DNA from: Candidatus Omnitrophota bacterium
GTDB taxonomy: Bacteria; Omnitrophota; Gorgyraeia; JABMRG01
Direction: 5' to 3'
Assembly (NCBI GenBank): GCA_013202525.1
Contig: JABMQS010000118.1
Span: 1 to 45,402, forward strand
Length of the DNA: 45,402 nt
Part shown: positions 32,865 to 42,034 of the stretch, in pieces
Layout of the letters: every line of letters begins with the position of its first letter
Numbering within the stretch: the stretch's first letter is position 1
Made by a program: the position numbers and the translations under genes
Notes under the pieces: model-generated
Database searches by the model: none
Seen by the model: only the letters and a program-made list of their open reading frames with translations
Told to the model about the DNA's origin: nothing

Positions 32865-34748
32865 TCATTCGATCCGATAGACGTAAAATCTATCATTTTT
32901 GTATGCAACCGGAAATGACAATCTTCTGCCGCTTGGCTCTACAATATAGTCTACACCATATCTGCCCCTTGCCTCATTAAGGTCCTTCTCGTCCAGCATC
33001 ATGTATATAAAACGGGCAATATATTTACGCGCGTCGGAACCAAAGCCGCAAAACGCCCCTACCCTTTTTATCATCCATTCCCTTCTGTAGCCGAGGGTCC
33101 CCAGCCTCTCGATCCATATATCGCCAAAACCTGGATACCAGTGCATGGCCGCACCATCGACCCAGTCCAGAAAAACAGGGCGCTTGGAAAATACCCTAAA
33201 CCCGTGCATATAGACCGGTACGATAAAAATCGAATCCACGGGGGTATTCTCCTCTGCCCATAATTGCACCCGTTTCCAGTCATCATATATATCCGGACTG
33301 CTGCAGTTTGAGATATTTCCCTCCTTAATCCTCTGCCGCATAATAGTCGCGTACGGAAGCAGGGAAAAGATCATTACGCATATTATAACCTGCCTGGAAA
33401 GCCGCGGGGCTATTCTCTGCTTATCAGCAATGTAGGCAATGGTCAAAAGTATAAGGAAGCAGGATATCTTGCCCGGGGTAAGATAGACCAGGAGATCCTT
33501 CACAGCCAATGTGATCAAAAACAATATAAATATGCGCCGGATAAGCTTAAGCAGCATATCACCATTGGCTGAAACCTTACTTAACGCAGAGAGTGCCTGA
33601 AGACGAAACTCATGCAAAAGCAGTAATATCATAATGCCGCCGGCATAATTTGGTTTATTAAATTCAAGCAGGGCAAATATGATAAGGGCGGATAAGACAA
33701 AATTCCTTAAACTGCCTTTCTCGATGAGCCCCTTTATATAATTTGCGGCAAAGACACAGCCCAGGACAATAAAGAATACATCGCTTCTGAAAAACTGAAG
33801 CAGTATTATCCTGCGCATCTGAAAAAATTCACCGAGCACAAAGGCTATCGTCCACATAGAAAACAAGGCCCAGATAAATGACCGGATAATACCCCCGGAT
33901 TTTGTATCCTTAAAACCTTTTTTAAAAAAGACCGCAAAATATACGAGGAATATAATGAAGTGTGACCACTTAAACCCGGACCAGGTAGATGGAAAATAAT
34001 GGAGCGGATACCAGTTCTTCAGCCACACGATAAAGTTTGAAGAGGCCTCATAGGGATGAGCCATGCTTCCCCGGATAACCCAGATAGCGCCCGGAAGCAC
34101 AAGCAGCAAAAACAGGAGAAAAGAAAATCCAATACTTTTCAATTGGTCCTTCTCTCTGCCGTAGAGCCACAGATACAGGGATGCGAAGAGAAACATCACA
34201 AAGATAAAATTGCCCATAAGCGCATTGATGTAATATATAAAGACCAATATAAGGGCTGTAGTCTTATACCGCTTTTGGAGAAATGTCAGGATCGCAATCA
34301 TAGCAAACGGGGCTACCATGGATGTATGATATAGCGACGTCTTCATGAGGGGATCATGCCCTATCAACCCGTAGGTATTAAGCAGCGGTGAAAACGCAAA
34401 GAGAAACATGGTAAACATTGCTCCTCTGTGCGACCTGAATAGCTGATAGGAGAGCTTATAAGAGGCGATGAGCAGGACATATCTCAATAAAAAATATAAT
34501 ACAAGATGCAATGTCTCCAGCTCAAGAAGCTTAGACAAGAAAGCCATCAGATATGGAAACAGGCTCGGAAACTGACTGAGCGTATCTACATAATAATCGC
34601 CTGGAAACAGCGATGGATCCGCTATCCTATATATAAAAGGCAGGACCTGGATCTGATTTGGCGTTATGCCGTAATTATAACCTAATAAAAGCGCCGAAAG
34701 CGGGACAAATATTGCCGCCAATAAATATTTTATAGCGGGGTTTTTCAT
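32865..34748 (-). CDS. Large polytopic membrane protein, DUF6798-like / GT-C-like
   Basis: 627 residues with about twelve hydrophobic segments in the first about 480, then a soluble C-terminal domain (about 490-627). The first periplasmic loop has RIADPSLFPGDYYVDTLSQFP, and the soluble part has FIVPVYMHGFRVFSKRPVFLDWVDG and YGVDYIVEPSG. This layout, with a long first loop and a C-terminal domain carrying a FR-x-x-S-x-RPVF motif, fits the DUF6798-like membrane proteins, which resemble GT-C glycosyltransferases that use polyprenyl-linked sugars. I cannot point to a catalytic Asp pair with confidence. The start overlaps the upstream gene as ATGA at 34748-34745, so the two are translationally coupled. 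Confidence 0.7.
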   Translation of the reverse strand: MKNPAIKYLLAAIFVPLSALLLGYNYGITPNQIQVLPFIYRIADPSLFPGDYYVDTLSQFPSLFPYLMAFLSKLLELETLHLVLYFLLRYVLLIASYKLSYQLFRSHRGAMFTMFLFAFSPLLNTYGLIGHDPLMKTSLYHTSMVAPFAMIAILTFLQKRYKTTALILVFIYYINALMGNFIFVMFLFASLYLWLYGREKDQLKSIGFSFLLFLLLVLPGAIWVIRGSMAHPYEASSNFIVWLKNWYPLHYFPSTWSGFKWSHFIIFLVYFAVFFKKGFKDTKSGGIIRSFIWALFSMWTIAFVLGEFFQMRRIILLQFFRSDVFFIVLGCVFAANYIKGLIEKGSLRNFVLSALIIFALLEFNKPNYAGGIMILLLLHEFRLQALSALSKVSANGDMLLKLIRRIFILFLITLAVKDLLVYLTPGKISCFLILLTIAYIADKQRIAPRLSRQVIICVMIFSLLPYATIMRQRIKEGNISNCSSPDIYDDWKRVQLWAEENTPVDSIFIVPVYMHGFRVFSKRPVFLDWVDGAAMHWYPGFGDIWIERLGTLGYRREWMIKRVGAFCGFGSDARKYIARFIYMMLDEKDLNEARGRYGVDYIVEPSGRRLSFPVAYKNDRFYVYRIE

Positions 34749-36769
34749 TGCGGCTCCGCAACCTCTTTCATCTTATCTTCTGTCATCTCTATATATCTTT
34801 GCACCCGCTGATCTTTCGGGTCTACCTGAAGCGCAAACCTGAAATACCTTAACGCGCTCTTAAGCCTTCCCAGTTTCGCGTAAGAAGATCCTATGTTGGT
34901 ATAGAGCTCCGCGGACTTATACTTTGAATATGGAAGAGCCTTCAAAAACTCTGCCAAGGCCTTTTCATATTCCTTCATATGAAAATAGCATGCCCCTTTA
35001 AAAATATAAGCGGGATATTTTCCCCTCCTAAACCTTGAGGCGATATCCAACGCGCTGAGAGCTGTGCTGTACTTACCCATACGCATAAGTACGTCGGCCC
35101 CGGTAACATAATATAATGGATAGGCATTTTTTGCAAGTGTCCTTGTCAGGCTGCCATCATCCGGCAGTGAAAATTCGATATCCTCCAATCTTATTCTGTA
35201 TTTCTTTATAAGCTTCCTGTTTTCAGGGATGTCTTTCAAAAAGACCATGTATATATTGTCAAAAAATACAAGCTTCCAGGCCTTATCCTTATAGAGTTCA
35301 CTAGCAATATCGATGAAGCTGTTCTGAAAACCAAAGAAGAAGACGGCCGTCTTAAATGAAAACTGCTCGCTGGCCTTCTTCCACTGCTGGTAATCATCTA
35401 TATTCAGATATATCTTTTCGTGGGCCTTATAGAGCTCTGTCCTTCCGTCGACAAAGATCCTATATTCAGGATAGAGATTCCATGTCATATATGCGGCGCA
35501 GTTTATGCTGTTAAAGATAGGCCCCGGTAACCTGTTCTTTAATATAAGATCCATGGCCCCAGGCCTGTCCACGACCTTTATCGTGCCGAATAATCCCGAT
35601 TTAACGGCCAGATCCTTATCATATATATAGCAATTATCGACCTCTGCGCAAGTAACCTTTGCGCAGTAAAAGATAACGCCGATGAGCCCTGCAAGCACCA
35701 GGCCCCTTCCGGCGGCCTGAAGTACGCCTTTAGAGAATCTTTTAAGGAATGCGGGATCGGCCCTATTAAGATTGCTCATTATGCAAATCGACATGATCAC
35801 CCCGAAGATCGCCTGATTCCTCTTTGCCATCGTTACTGCCGCTATTGCCAGGGCGCATAATATGATATCGTATATGTCTGCCTTTCTTATCGACAAAAAC
35901 AGGCTTAAGAAAAAAAGGAAGACAAGCAGGGTGACCATCAGATAGGCATCGGTAAAGACAATATTAAAGAAGCCCACAGGGACAAGCTCTGAGATGCAGG
36001 CACTCTCTATGGAAGGCGCTGCCAGATTCGTCAATACCGAGAATGGGTAAAATGCGCCTCTTAGGCCATAGGGGCTTATGAAGAAGGTTGCAATGCTTAA
36101 GAATAATACGATATATAACCTCTTCATTGCACCTGTCGATATGGCCGCCGACTCAGACCACTCAAAGGGGAGCCATATTCCTCTTTTTAGGTGCTGGCAT
36201 ATAAGAAATAGCAGGATGGCTGCAGGCCCTAATAAAAAGTAACCGTGGATATTGACCCATAGAAGCTGAAGCGGCAGAAGGATAAAGACCGATCTTTCTT
36301 CCGGGTACTTTTTTAGGATATAGAGAAAGGCCGCAGTAAAAAAGAGGCTGAAGAGCTCAGGCCTTACGTGAGTACGCGTGGCAAGAGTCAGAACAAGCGC
36401 CAAAAATGTAAGGACACCGATCAGGCCAAATGCTGCCTTGCGTCCGATGCAGGCTATAAACGCAATGATGCCAAATAACAGCAGGCACCTCAAGAGGATC
36501 AGGCCGTTTGCGCCAGCCACCGAATACACGGGATAGACAAAGGCCTGGAACAGCCATGAATGGTCTATCCAGGGTGCAGGACCCAATAGAAAGGAATAGA
36601 GCTGCTCTGTAGGGACTTTGAGATTCTCTAATATCCACTTTCCTGTCTCAAGGTGCAGCCATATATCCAGTGAATGCACCTCGCCCAGAAATACCACAGC
36701 CGCAACGATGGATACCGCCGCAAAGGCAAAGACAGAGATATATAGTTTTATTCGTTTATATAGAATCAT
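34745..36769 (-). CDS. Polytopic membrane protein with C-terminal TPR repeats
   Basis: 674 residues: about ten membrane segments (to about residue 400), a soluble region with AYMTWNLYPEYRIFVDGRTELY, and at least two to three TPR-like units near the end (PAYIFKGACYFHMKEYEKAL and AELYTNIGSSYAKLGRLKSAL, about 590-660). The N-terminal part, with HSLDIWLHLETGKWILEN and PWIDHSWLFQAFVYP, resembles a family of GT-C-like or unknown membrane proteins often followed by TPRs. The frame could begin at a TTG at 36805, but the promoter -10 element lies at 36777-36782, so the ATG at 36769 is used and the transcript would be nearly leaderless. Function not recognised; a role in envelope glycan or protein glycosylation is possible. 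Confidence 0.75.
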   Translation of the reverse strand: MILYKRIKLYISVFAFAAVSIVAAVVFLGEVHSLDIWLHLETGKWILENLKVPTEQLYSFLLGPAPWIDHSWLFQAFVYPVYSVAGANGLILLRCLLLFGIIAFIACIGRKAAFGLIGVLTFLALVLTLATRTHVRPELFSLFFTAAFLYILKKYPEERSVFILLPLQLLWVNIHGYFLLGPAAILLFLICQHLKRGIWLPFEWSESAAISTGAMKRLYIVLFLSIATFFISPYGLRGAFYPFSVLTNLAAPSIESACISELVPVGFFNIVFTDAYLMVTLLVFLFFLSLFLSIRKADIYDIILCALAIAAVTMAKRNQAIFGVIMSICIMSNLNRADPAFLKRFSKGVLQAAGRGLVLAGLIGVIFYCAKVTCAEVDNCYIYDKDLAVKSGLFGTIKVVDRPGAMDLILKNRLPGPIFNSINCAAYMTWNLYPEYRIFVDGRTELYKAHEKIYLNIDDYQQWKKASEQFSFKTAVFFFGFQNSFIDIASELYKDKAWKLVFFDNIYMVFLKDIPENRKLIKKYRIRLEDIEFSLPDDGSLTRTLAKNAYPLYYVTGADVLMRMGKYSTALSALDIASRFRRGKYPAYIFKGACYFHMKEYEKALAEFLKALPYSKYKSAELYTNIGSSYAKLGRLKSALRYFRFALQVDPKDQRVQRYIEMTEDKMKEVAEPQ

Positions 36770-36776
36770 TGATAAG

Positions 36777-36805
36777 ATTGTAGCAGAAGAGAGGTTGAAT
36801 TGCAA
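36777..36805 (-). promoter_or_regulatory. Sigma-70-type promoter placing the start at the ATG (leaderless)
   Basis: TTGCAA (36805-36800) and TACAAT (36782-36777) on the minus strand with a 17-base spacer. The -10 ends seven bases before the ATG at 36769, so the transcript would begin at or next to the start codon. No Shine-Dalgarno sequence is present in that interval. Confidence 0.65.
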
Positions 36806-36840
36806 GAAAATCGCTTCGTGATAACTCTTCGGCGATTTTC
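36806..36840. promoter_or_regulatory. Inverted repeat just upstream of the promoter, candidate operator
   Basis: GAAAATCGC (36806-36814) and GCGATTTTC (36832-36840) form a perfect 9-bp inverted repeat with a 17-base centre, directly next to the -35 element of the promoter at 36777-36805. The half-site centres are 26 bp apart, close to two and a half helical turns. It may be a regulator site or an additional hairpin after the pilin gene. Confidence 0.5.
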
Positions 36841-36876
36841 AGTGGTTGGGATAACACTTTTTGAAATTCCATACCA

Positions 36877-36919
36877 TAAGAAAAAAGAGGCAGATTAGTT
36901 ATCTGCCTCTTTTTTCTTA
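36877..36919 (-). terminator. Intrinsic terminator after the pilin gene, possibly bidirectional
   Basis: A perfect 19-bp stem: TAAGAAAAAAGAGGCAGAT (36877-36895) and its complement at 36901-36919, with loop TAGTT. Each arm ends in an A- or T-run, so it can terminate transcription from either side. It lies about 30 bases after the pilin stop codon. Confidence 0.9.
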
Positions 36920-36947
36920 GCCAAATTTCAAATTAGTAAACTATATC

Positions 36948-37313
36948 TTATGGCTTAAACGAATATGTGCCAGTCACAGTACCATTCTTATTCTTCTCGT
37001 ATGTCTGTCCAGAATAGCTGCCTTTTCTCCTGGTCGCCTGAATAGTGTAATCATTGCTGTCTGCATTACTTATTACAGTCGTCCAGTGGCAATTTGTAAT
37101 CGATACATCAAGGTTGCCTATGACGTTGGTGTACTCGTCCTCTTCTACATAGTAGATGGCCTCTCCTGTCTCAAGCGCTGCTATATTGGAGTCTGCCTCG
37201 GCTCTCTTTGCCTTTTCTACAACTGTACCGAACTGCGGTAGAGCGATAGTAGCAAGAATACCTAAAATAATGACTACTATCAGCAGCTCTATAAGCGTAA
37301 AACCTTTCCTCAT
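36948..37313 (-). CDS. Type IV pilin / pseudopilin major subunit
   Basis: The 121-residue precursor begins MRKGFTLIELLIVVIILGIL: a four-residue leader ending in Gly, cleavage before Phe5, Glu at +5 of the mature form, and a hydrophobic helix of about 20 residues, the class III signal cleaved by PilD. The rest is a small globular head (GEAIYYVEEDEYTN, YTIQATRRKGSYSG) with only one cysteine, so no disulphide loop as in many type IV pilins. Size and head resemble major pilins of bacteria with T2SS-like PulG subunits. AAGGAGGGG lies before the ATG at 37313; the longer frame upstream is not used. It has its own promoter and terminator, allowing high expression independent of the machinery genes. 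Confidence 0.93.
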   Translation of the reverse strand: MRKGFTLIELLIVVIILGILATIALPQFGTVVEKAKRAEADSNIAALETGEAIYYVEEDEYTNVIGNLDVSITNCHWTTVISNADSNDYTIQATRRKGSYSGQTYEKNKNGTVTGTYSFKP

Positions 37314-37350
37314 CTCACCCCTCCTTTTTCTGTTATCAACTCTTTTAATA

Positions 37351-37379
37351 ATTATACCCAAAACCCACATTTATGTCAA
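37351..37379 (-). promoter_or_regulatory. Perfect consensus sigma-70 promoter for the pilin gene
   Basis: TTGACA (37379-37374) and TATAAT (37356-37351) on the minus strand, 17 bases apart. This is the best promoter in the window and fits a highly expressed structural subunit. The leader to the ATG at 37313 is about 30 bases and contains a strong ribosome binding site. Confidence 0.88.
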
Positions 37380-37414
37380 GCCTTAATTTGTCTATATCTT
37401 AAGTTTCTGGGGCA

Positions 37415-38644
37415 CTAACCCGACTTCATCGCAGTGCTAAGGCCGAATATTGGTAAGAACATAGCTACCACCAATGTGCCAACTATGCCGCCTATAAAGA
37501 CTATAAGAAGCGGTTCAAACATGATCATAAGCCTCGATACTGTCGCATCTACCCTCTCCCCGTAGAACTTAGCCGCGTTATCAAGCATACTTGCAAGCTC
37601 ACCCGACTCCTCGCCTACGCCTACCATGTGCGCCAGCATATCAGGGAATATCCCACCCGCAAGAAGAGGCTCTGCCATGCTCTTTCCCCCGCGCACACTC
37701 TCTTTTACCTCCTCAAGCATCCCTCTTACGATCGAATTGCTCGATGTCTCTATGACTATATCCATGGCGTGCAGGATCGGAGTTCCGCTCTTTATAAGCA
37801 TGCTGAGCCCACTTGCAAATCGTACCGCGGAGAGCTCTCTTATCATATCTCCCACCAGGGGAGTTTTGAGGCACAGGATGTCAAACTGCCTCTTACCCTC
37901 TGGTGTCTTTAAATAAAAGCGAAAACCTAGTACAATACCAACGGCACCTACCACAAATAACAGGATATATTTCTTTACGGCAAGGCAGATCCCAAAGACA
38001 AGCTCTGTAAAGCCCGGCAGGGGAGCACCAAAGCTGCTGTACATTTTATGGAACATGGGTATTATCTTTATTACGAATACTCCGACCGCACCGCCCGCAA
38101 CACAAAGTATTATAAGAGGGTAGACCGTAGCGCTCTTTACCTTACTCTGCAAAGCTGCACTTGATTCTAAAAAGCCACTGAGCTGTTCAAGGGCAAATGG
38201 AAGCTGTCCCGTCATCTCTCCGGTATCTACTATATTTACCCACAACTTTGAGAATATCTTGGGATGCTTTGCTATGGCGGCCTTTAAGCTGCTGCCTGAT
38301 GAGACATCCTTCTTAATAGCCTGCAGGGCATCATGGAGCGGTTTGCTCTGAACCTGCATGGTCACTATCTCAAGGCCCCTTAATAATGTTATGCCCGCAC
38401 CGAGAAGGGTGGTAAGCTGCCGCGCAAAGCCTATCAGGTCATCCAGCTTGGTGCCGGAGTGCATCTTGGCTTTTTTGCGTTTTGGCGTACCCTGTGTCTC
38501 GTTTTCTTTTGCCTCTTTGTATGTTACTACTGTAAGGCCGCGCGCCTGAAGTATGCCTATGAGTTCATCCTCATTATTCGCCTCAAGCACACCCTCTTCA
38601 GGCTTACCTTCTCTGGTCCTTACGAGATATTTATAATTTGGCAT
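37415..38644 (-). CDS. pilC: Type IV filament inner-membrane platform protein (PilC/GspF family)
   Basis: A 409-residue protein with two GspF domains. An N-terminal segment (MPNYKYLVRTREGKPEEGVLEA) and a short ARGLTVV segment precede the first domain (about 65-195, FARQLTTLLGAGITLLRGLEI), then a membrane segment (about 170-195), the second domain (about 270-395, FASGLSMLIKSGTPILHAMDI, VGVGEESGELASMLDNAAKFY) and a last membrane helix (FIGGIVGTLVVAMFLPIF). It links the cytosolic ATPase to pilus assembly. AGGAAAGG precedes the ATG. Distance to the assembly ATPase gene is 27 bases. Confidence 0.95.
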   Translation of the reverse strand: MPNYKYLVRTREGKPEEGVLEANNEDELIGILQARGLTVVTYKEAKENETQGTPKRKKAKMHSGTKLDDLIGFARQLTTLLGAGITLLRGLEIVTMQVQSKPLHDALQAIKKDVSSGSSLKAAIAKHPKIFSKLWVNIVDTGEMTGQLPFALEQLSGFLESSAALQSKVKSATVYPLIILCVAGGAVGVFVIKIIPMFHKMYSSFGAPLPGFTELVFGICLAVKKYILLFVVGAVGIVLGFRFYLKTPEGKRQFDILCLKTPLVGDMIRELSAVRFASGLSMLIKSGTPILHAMDIVIETSSNSIVRGMLEEVKESVRGGKSMAEPLLAGGIFPDMLAHMVGVGEESGELASMLDNAAKFYGERVDATVSRLMIMFEPLLIVFIGGIVGTLVVAMFLPIFGLSTAMKSG

Positions 38645-38671
38645 AACGCCTTTCCTGACACTAAGACGGCT

Positions 38672-40381
38672 TTAGTCTAAGGCAATACTCATTGCCTCTT
38701 CAACGCTCGTCGCTCCTTCTAAAACCCTCTGCATCGCATCTTCCAGTATGGTAGTCATTCCACCCGCTTTTGCCGCATCCCTTATCTGGGCTGTGGTACC
38801 ATTCTTTGATATCAACTCTCTCAGCTCCGGGGTTACTACAAGGACCTCGTGAATCGCTGTGCGGCCCGCATAGCCGGTCTGCTTGCAGACCTCGCATCCT
38901 TTTGCCTTAAACCCTTCATTCTTTGGCAGATTATACTGCTTAACAAGATTGGCAGATATCTCCTCGGGCTCTTTGCATTTTGGACAGAGCCTTCTGATCA
39001 GCCTCTGCGCCATCAAAACAAGCGCGCTTGCGGCGATAAGATACGACTCTACCCCTATATCTACTAGCCTGGTCACGGCAGATGGTGCATCGTTTGTATG
39101 CAGTGTGCTCAATACCAGATGCCCTGTCAATGCTGCCCTTACACATATCTCGGCAGTCTCCACGTCCCTGACCTCTCCCACCATTATGATATCGGGATCC
39201 TGTCTCAAAAAAGCACGTAAACCCGAGGCAAAGGTCAGGCCTATGTTGGGCTTGACCTGGACCTGGTTCAGGCCCACCAGCTGATACTCAACAGGGTCTT
39301 CTATGGTCACAAGGTTCTTCTCCGGGCTCTTTACAAAATTCAGGGCAGAATAGAGCGTGGTAGACTTACCGCTTCCTGTAGGGCCTGTGATAAATACAAG
39401 CCCGTAAGGCTTTCCTATGGCCTCTTTAAAATTTGTTAAATCCTGCTTAGAGAACCCGAGCTTATCCAGATCGAGTGAGAGCGCGCCCTTATCCAGGATC
39501 CTCAATACCGCCTTCTCACCGTGTATAGTAGGTACAGTCGAGACCCTGAGGTCGATGGGTCGATCCTCTATCTTTACTGAAAAACCGCCGTCCTGAGGAA
39601 GCCTCTTCTCGGCTATATCCATCCTCGAGAGGATCTTTATCCTTGAGATGAGTGCCGGTAAAAGATGCGGAGAAGGCGGGGCTATGGTGTGCAGAATACC
39701 ATCTACCCTGAAACGTACGGTTATCTTATTCTTAAACGGTTCAATATGTATGTCGCTGGCCCTGTCCTTTACCGCCTGGATCAACAAAAGGTCTACCAGC
39801 TTGATGACAGGTGCATCCTCTGCCTTGACGACCGTATCCTCGAGACTTTCGCTTATCTCTGTCAACGACAGGACAGTAGCCTCTTCTTCCTCACCTACCT
39901 CATAACTGTCTTCCACAACTTCATGCAGGAGGTCTTTCTTGCCGTAAAAGGTATCTATCGCCTGCCTGAGGTCGCTCTTTGTCGCTATAACGGGATTTAT
40001 TTCGCAGCCTGTTATCTTTCTCAGGTTGTCTGTGAGCAGGAAATCTAAGGGATTGGCAAACGCTACTGTAAGTGATTTTTGATGCTTGGATATAGGCAGG
40101 GCCATCTGCTCTCTAGAAAACTGCTCGGGCACCAGATCCCTGAGTTCATCGCCGCCGGTAGGAGTCAAGGAACCTGTATCCAGAGAGACATACGGTATAT
40201 CCAGCTGCTTGGCGAGGGCGTTGCCTATATCTTTCTCTGTCACAAAACCCTTATCAACTACTATATCGCCCAAGGGCCTGCCGCTTAACTTCTGAAATCT
40301 CAGGGCCTCGTCAAGGTGGACCTGGGTGATCAGGCCTTCCTTTACCAGGATCTCGCCCAATCTCAGTTTGGATTTGCGCAT
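38672..40381 (-). CDS. pilB: Type IV filament assembly ATPase (PilB/GspE family)
   Basis: A 569-residue hexameric ATPase that powers pilin polymerisation. The N-terminal MshEN/GspE-N region (about 1-150, LGEILVKEGLITQVHLDEAL) is followed by the core with RASDIHIEP, the Walker A GPTGSGKST (333-341), the Asp box EDPVEYQL (361-368), Walker B DPDIIMVGEVRD (395-406) and the His box LSTLHTNDAPSA. A four-cysteine zinc motif CPKC...CEVC (466-499) is characteristic of PilB/GspE rather than PilT. No PilT-like retraction ATPase is encoded in this window. It is the fifth gene after the operon's promoter-proximal regulator. Confidence 0.95.
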   Translation of the reverse strand: MRKSKLRLGEILVKEGLITQVHLDEALRFQKLSGRPLGDIVVDKGFVTEKDIGNALAKQLDIPYVSLDTGSLTPTGGDELRDLVPEQFSREQMALPISKHQKSLTVAFANPLDFLLTDNLRKITGCEINPVIATKSDLRQAIDTFYGKKDLLHEVVEDSYEVGEEEEATVLSLTEISESLEDTVVKAEDAPVIKLVDLLLIQAVKDRASDIHIEPFKNKITVRFRVDGILHTIAPPSPHLLPALISRIKILSRMDIAEKRLPQDGGFSVKIEDRPIDLRVSTVPTIHGEKAVLRILDKGALSLDLDKLGFSKQDLTNFKEAIGKPYGLVFITGPTGSGKSTTLYSALNFVKSPEKNLVTIEDPVEYQLVGLNQVQVKPNIGLTFASGLRAFLRQDPDIIMVGEVRDVETAEICVRAALTGHLVLSTLHTNDAPSAVTRLVDIGVESYLIAASALVLMAQRLIRRLCPKCKEPEEISANLVKQYNLPKNEGFKAKGCEVCKQTGYAGRTAIHEVLVVTPELRELISKNGTTAQIRDAAKAGGMTTILEDAMQRVLEGATSVEEAMSIALD

Positions 40382-40391
40382 AGACTATCCC

Positions 40392-42014
40392 CTACCGAGA
40401 AAGTTCTCTCTTCTTCCTTAGTCTTACAACGGTCTTATTTATCTCGTCCTCTCTGCTAGGGGGTACCTTCTCTTCCGGCTCCTCTAATTCCGCAGGCGTG
40501 ACGGTCTCTTCTTCTGGAGACGCCTCTGTTGCAAGAGCTTCTGCAGAAGCCTGCTCTGCTGCGAGCGCTTCTGATAAAGCTGACTGTTCTGCTACAGGCG
40601 CTTCTGATGAAATCGGTTCTCCTGCTTTTGCTAAATCAGCAGCTGTAGGATACGTAACTGCCTCTTCTCTGCCAAGCCCCGCTACATCCCTTATGACATG
40701 GGCTGTTACAAATATTATGATCTCCGTGGTCTCGCTGTCAAAATCATCGTCCCTGAAAAGCCTGCCCAGGAATGGGATCCTGCTTAAGCCGGGCACCTTG
40801 CTCACCCCGTCTGTCTTGTCTGACTTAAGGAGACCTCCTATGGCTATACTCTGGCCGTCCTTTAACATGACCGTGGTCTTTACGTTTCTCGTTGCCGGAT
40901 CATAAAAACCTGGGATATTGGAGAGAACAGGACGGGATACCGAGGGCTCAAGCGACATGGTTATATAGTTACTCTTGTTTATGGTCGGGGTGACCTTCAG
41001 GACGATGCCTGTCTCCATCCTCTCTGCTTCAGAAACTAATGTCCCTGTATCAGACTGGGATGTGCTCTTGATACCTATTGCACTATCTGATGATATCTTT
41101 ATCACGGCGGTCTCGTTGTTTAAGACCATAACCCTTGGTTTTGCCAGGTAGCGTGCTTCATTCTCTGTCTCCAGCGCCTTCAAGACCACTGAGAACTCCT
41201 GTAATGAAAGGGTGCCCAATTGACCAGCACTGGTCGCCATTTTTAGTAAGCTCTTCTTAAAAGCGCCTCCTTCTCTTATAAACGGAAAATGGGTTTTCTT
41301 GGACGGACCGGTAAAGCTGACGAATGTACCATCGGTCTGGTTGCCCCATGTAAGGCCCAAATTCTTTAAGGCAGAAGTCTTTATCTCCACTATCTCTGCC
41401 TCTATCAATGCCTGCGGAGTAGCCGTGTCCAACTGCTTGATAGCATCCTCTATCTTCACAAAATCCTCCGGGATGCTTGTAACCACGAGGCTGTTTGTGC
41501 GCTTATCAACGACTATGTTGCCAACCAACGCCCCCTTGCTATCCTTTGTCATGAGGCTCTGCACAACCTTGAGTATATTAGAGCTGCCTCCTTTTTTACC
41601 AGAATCCTTATCTTTGCTGCCGGCTGATACACGGGCAAAGCTCAATGTATAGACCTTGGTAAGCATGTTGATCGCGGATACGCCCGATTCTTTGACTATA
41701 AATACCGAGCTGCCCGGCGCCTGTTCATAGGCAAGGTTGTTTGCCTTCATGATAGAGGCCAGTGCATCCTGAACGTCTACACTATCAAGATACAGGGTTA
41801 TCTTTTTGCCCTCTATCTCTCTTGAGGCAACAAAATTCAAGCCTGCCTGCTGTGAAAATATCTTAAGGATATCTCTTAAGGGTGCTTGTTGAAAATCCAT
41901 GGAGACACGACGGATCTCCTGAGCAGGGGTACTATTGACCACTGTAAACAGAAGCAGTGATATAAATAGCAAGGCCCCCACCATCCACCTCTTATTACTC
42001 CTGCCTGCCTTCAT
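40392..42014 (-). CDS. pilQ: Outer-membrane secretin (PilQ/GspD family)
   Basis: A 540-residue secretin forming the outer-membrane pore. Signal peptide about 1-32; an STN/N0 domain about 36-95 (VSMDFQQAPLRDILKIFSQQAGLNFV); an N1-type domain about 115-195 with a Lys/Ser/Gly-rich insert (about 131-145); and the secretin core about 200-445 (ALIEAEIVEIKTSALKNLG, VMLKDGQSIAIGGLL) ending with the signature VPGLSRIPFLGRLFR and TTEIIIFVTAHVI. The last about 95 residues are Ala/Glu-rich and low complexity, then a basic end (VVRLRKKRELSR). A pilotin-binding or cell-wall role for this tail is speculation. The gene follows the PilP-like gene by 20 bases. Confidence 0.94.
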   Translation of the reverse strand: MKAGRSNKRWMVGALLFISLLLFTVVNSTPAQEIRRVSMDFQQAPLRDILKIFSQQAGLNFVASREIEGKKITLYLDSVDVQDALASIMKANNLAYEQAPGSSVFIVKESGVSAINMLTKVYTLSFARVSAGSKDKDSGKKGGSSNILKVVQSLMTKDSKGALVGNIVVDKRTNSLVVTSIPEDFVKIEDAIKQLDTATPQALIEAEIVEIKTSALKNLGLTWGNQTDGTFVSFTGPSKKTHFPFIREGGAFKKSLLKMATSAGQLGTLSLQEFSVVLKALETENEARYLAKPRVMVLNNETAVIKISSDSAIGIKSTSQSDTGTLVSEAERMETGIVLKVTPTINKSNYITMSLEPSVSRPVLSNIPGFYDPATRNVKTTVMLKDGQSIAIGGLLKSDKTDGVSKVPGLSRIPFLGRLFRDDDFDSETTEIIIFVTAHVIRDVAGLGREEAVTYPTAADLAKAGEPISSEAPVAEQSALSEALAAEQASAEALATEASPEEETVTPAELEEPEEKVPPSREDEINKTVVRLRKKRELSR

Positions 42015-42034
42015 TTTTTTACTCCTCTCCTAGC

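Noticed and set aside
31817..32908. Start of the PAP2 gene at 32908
   Set aside because: That start would overlap the upstream gene by 44 bases and adds residues encoded by its 3' end; the ATG at 32860 fits better.
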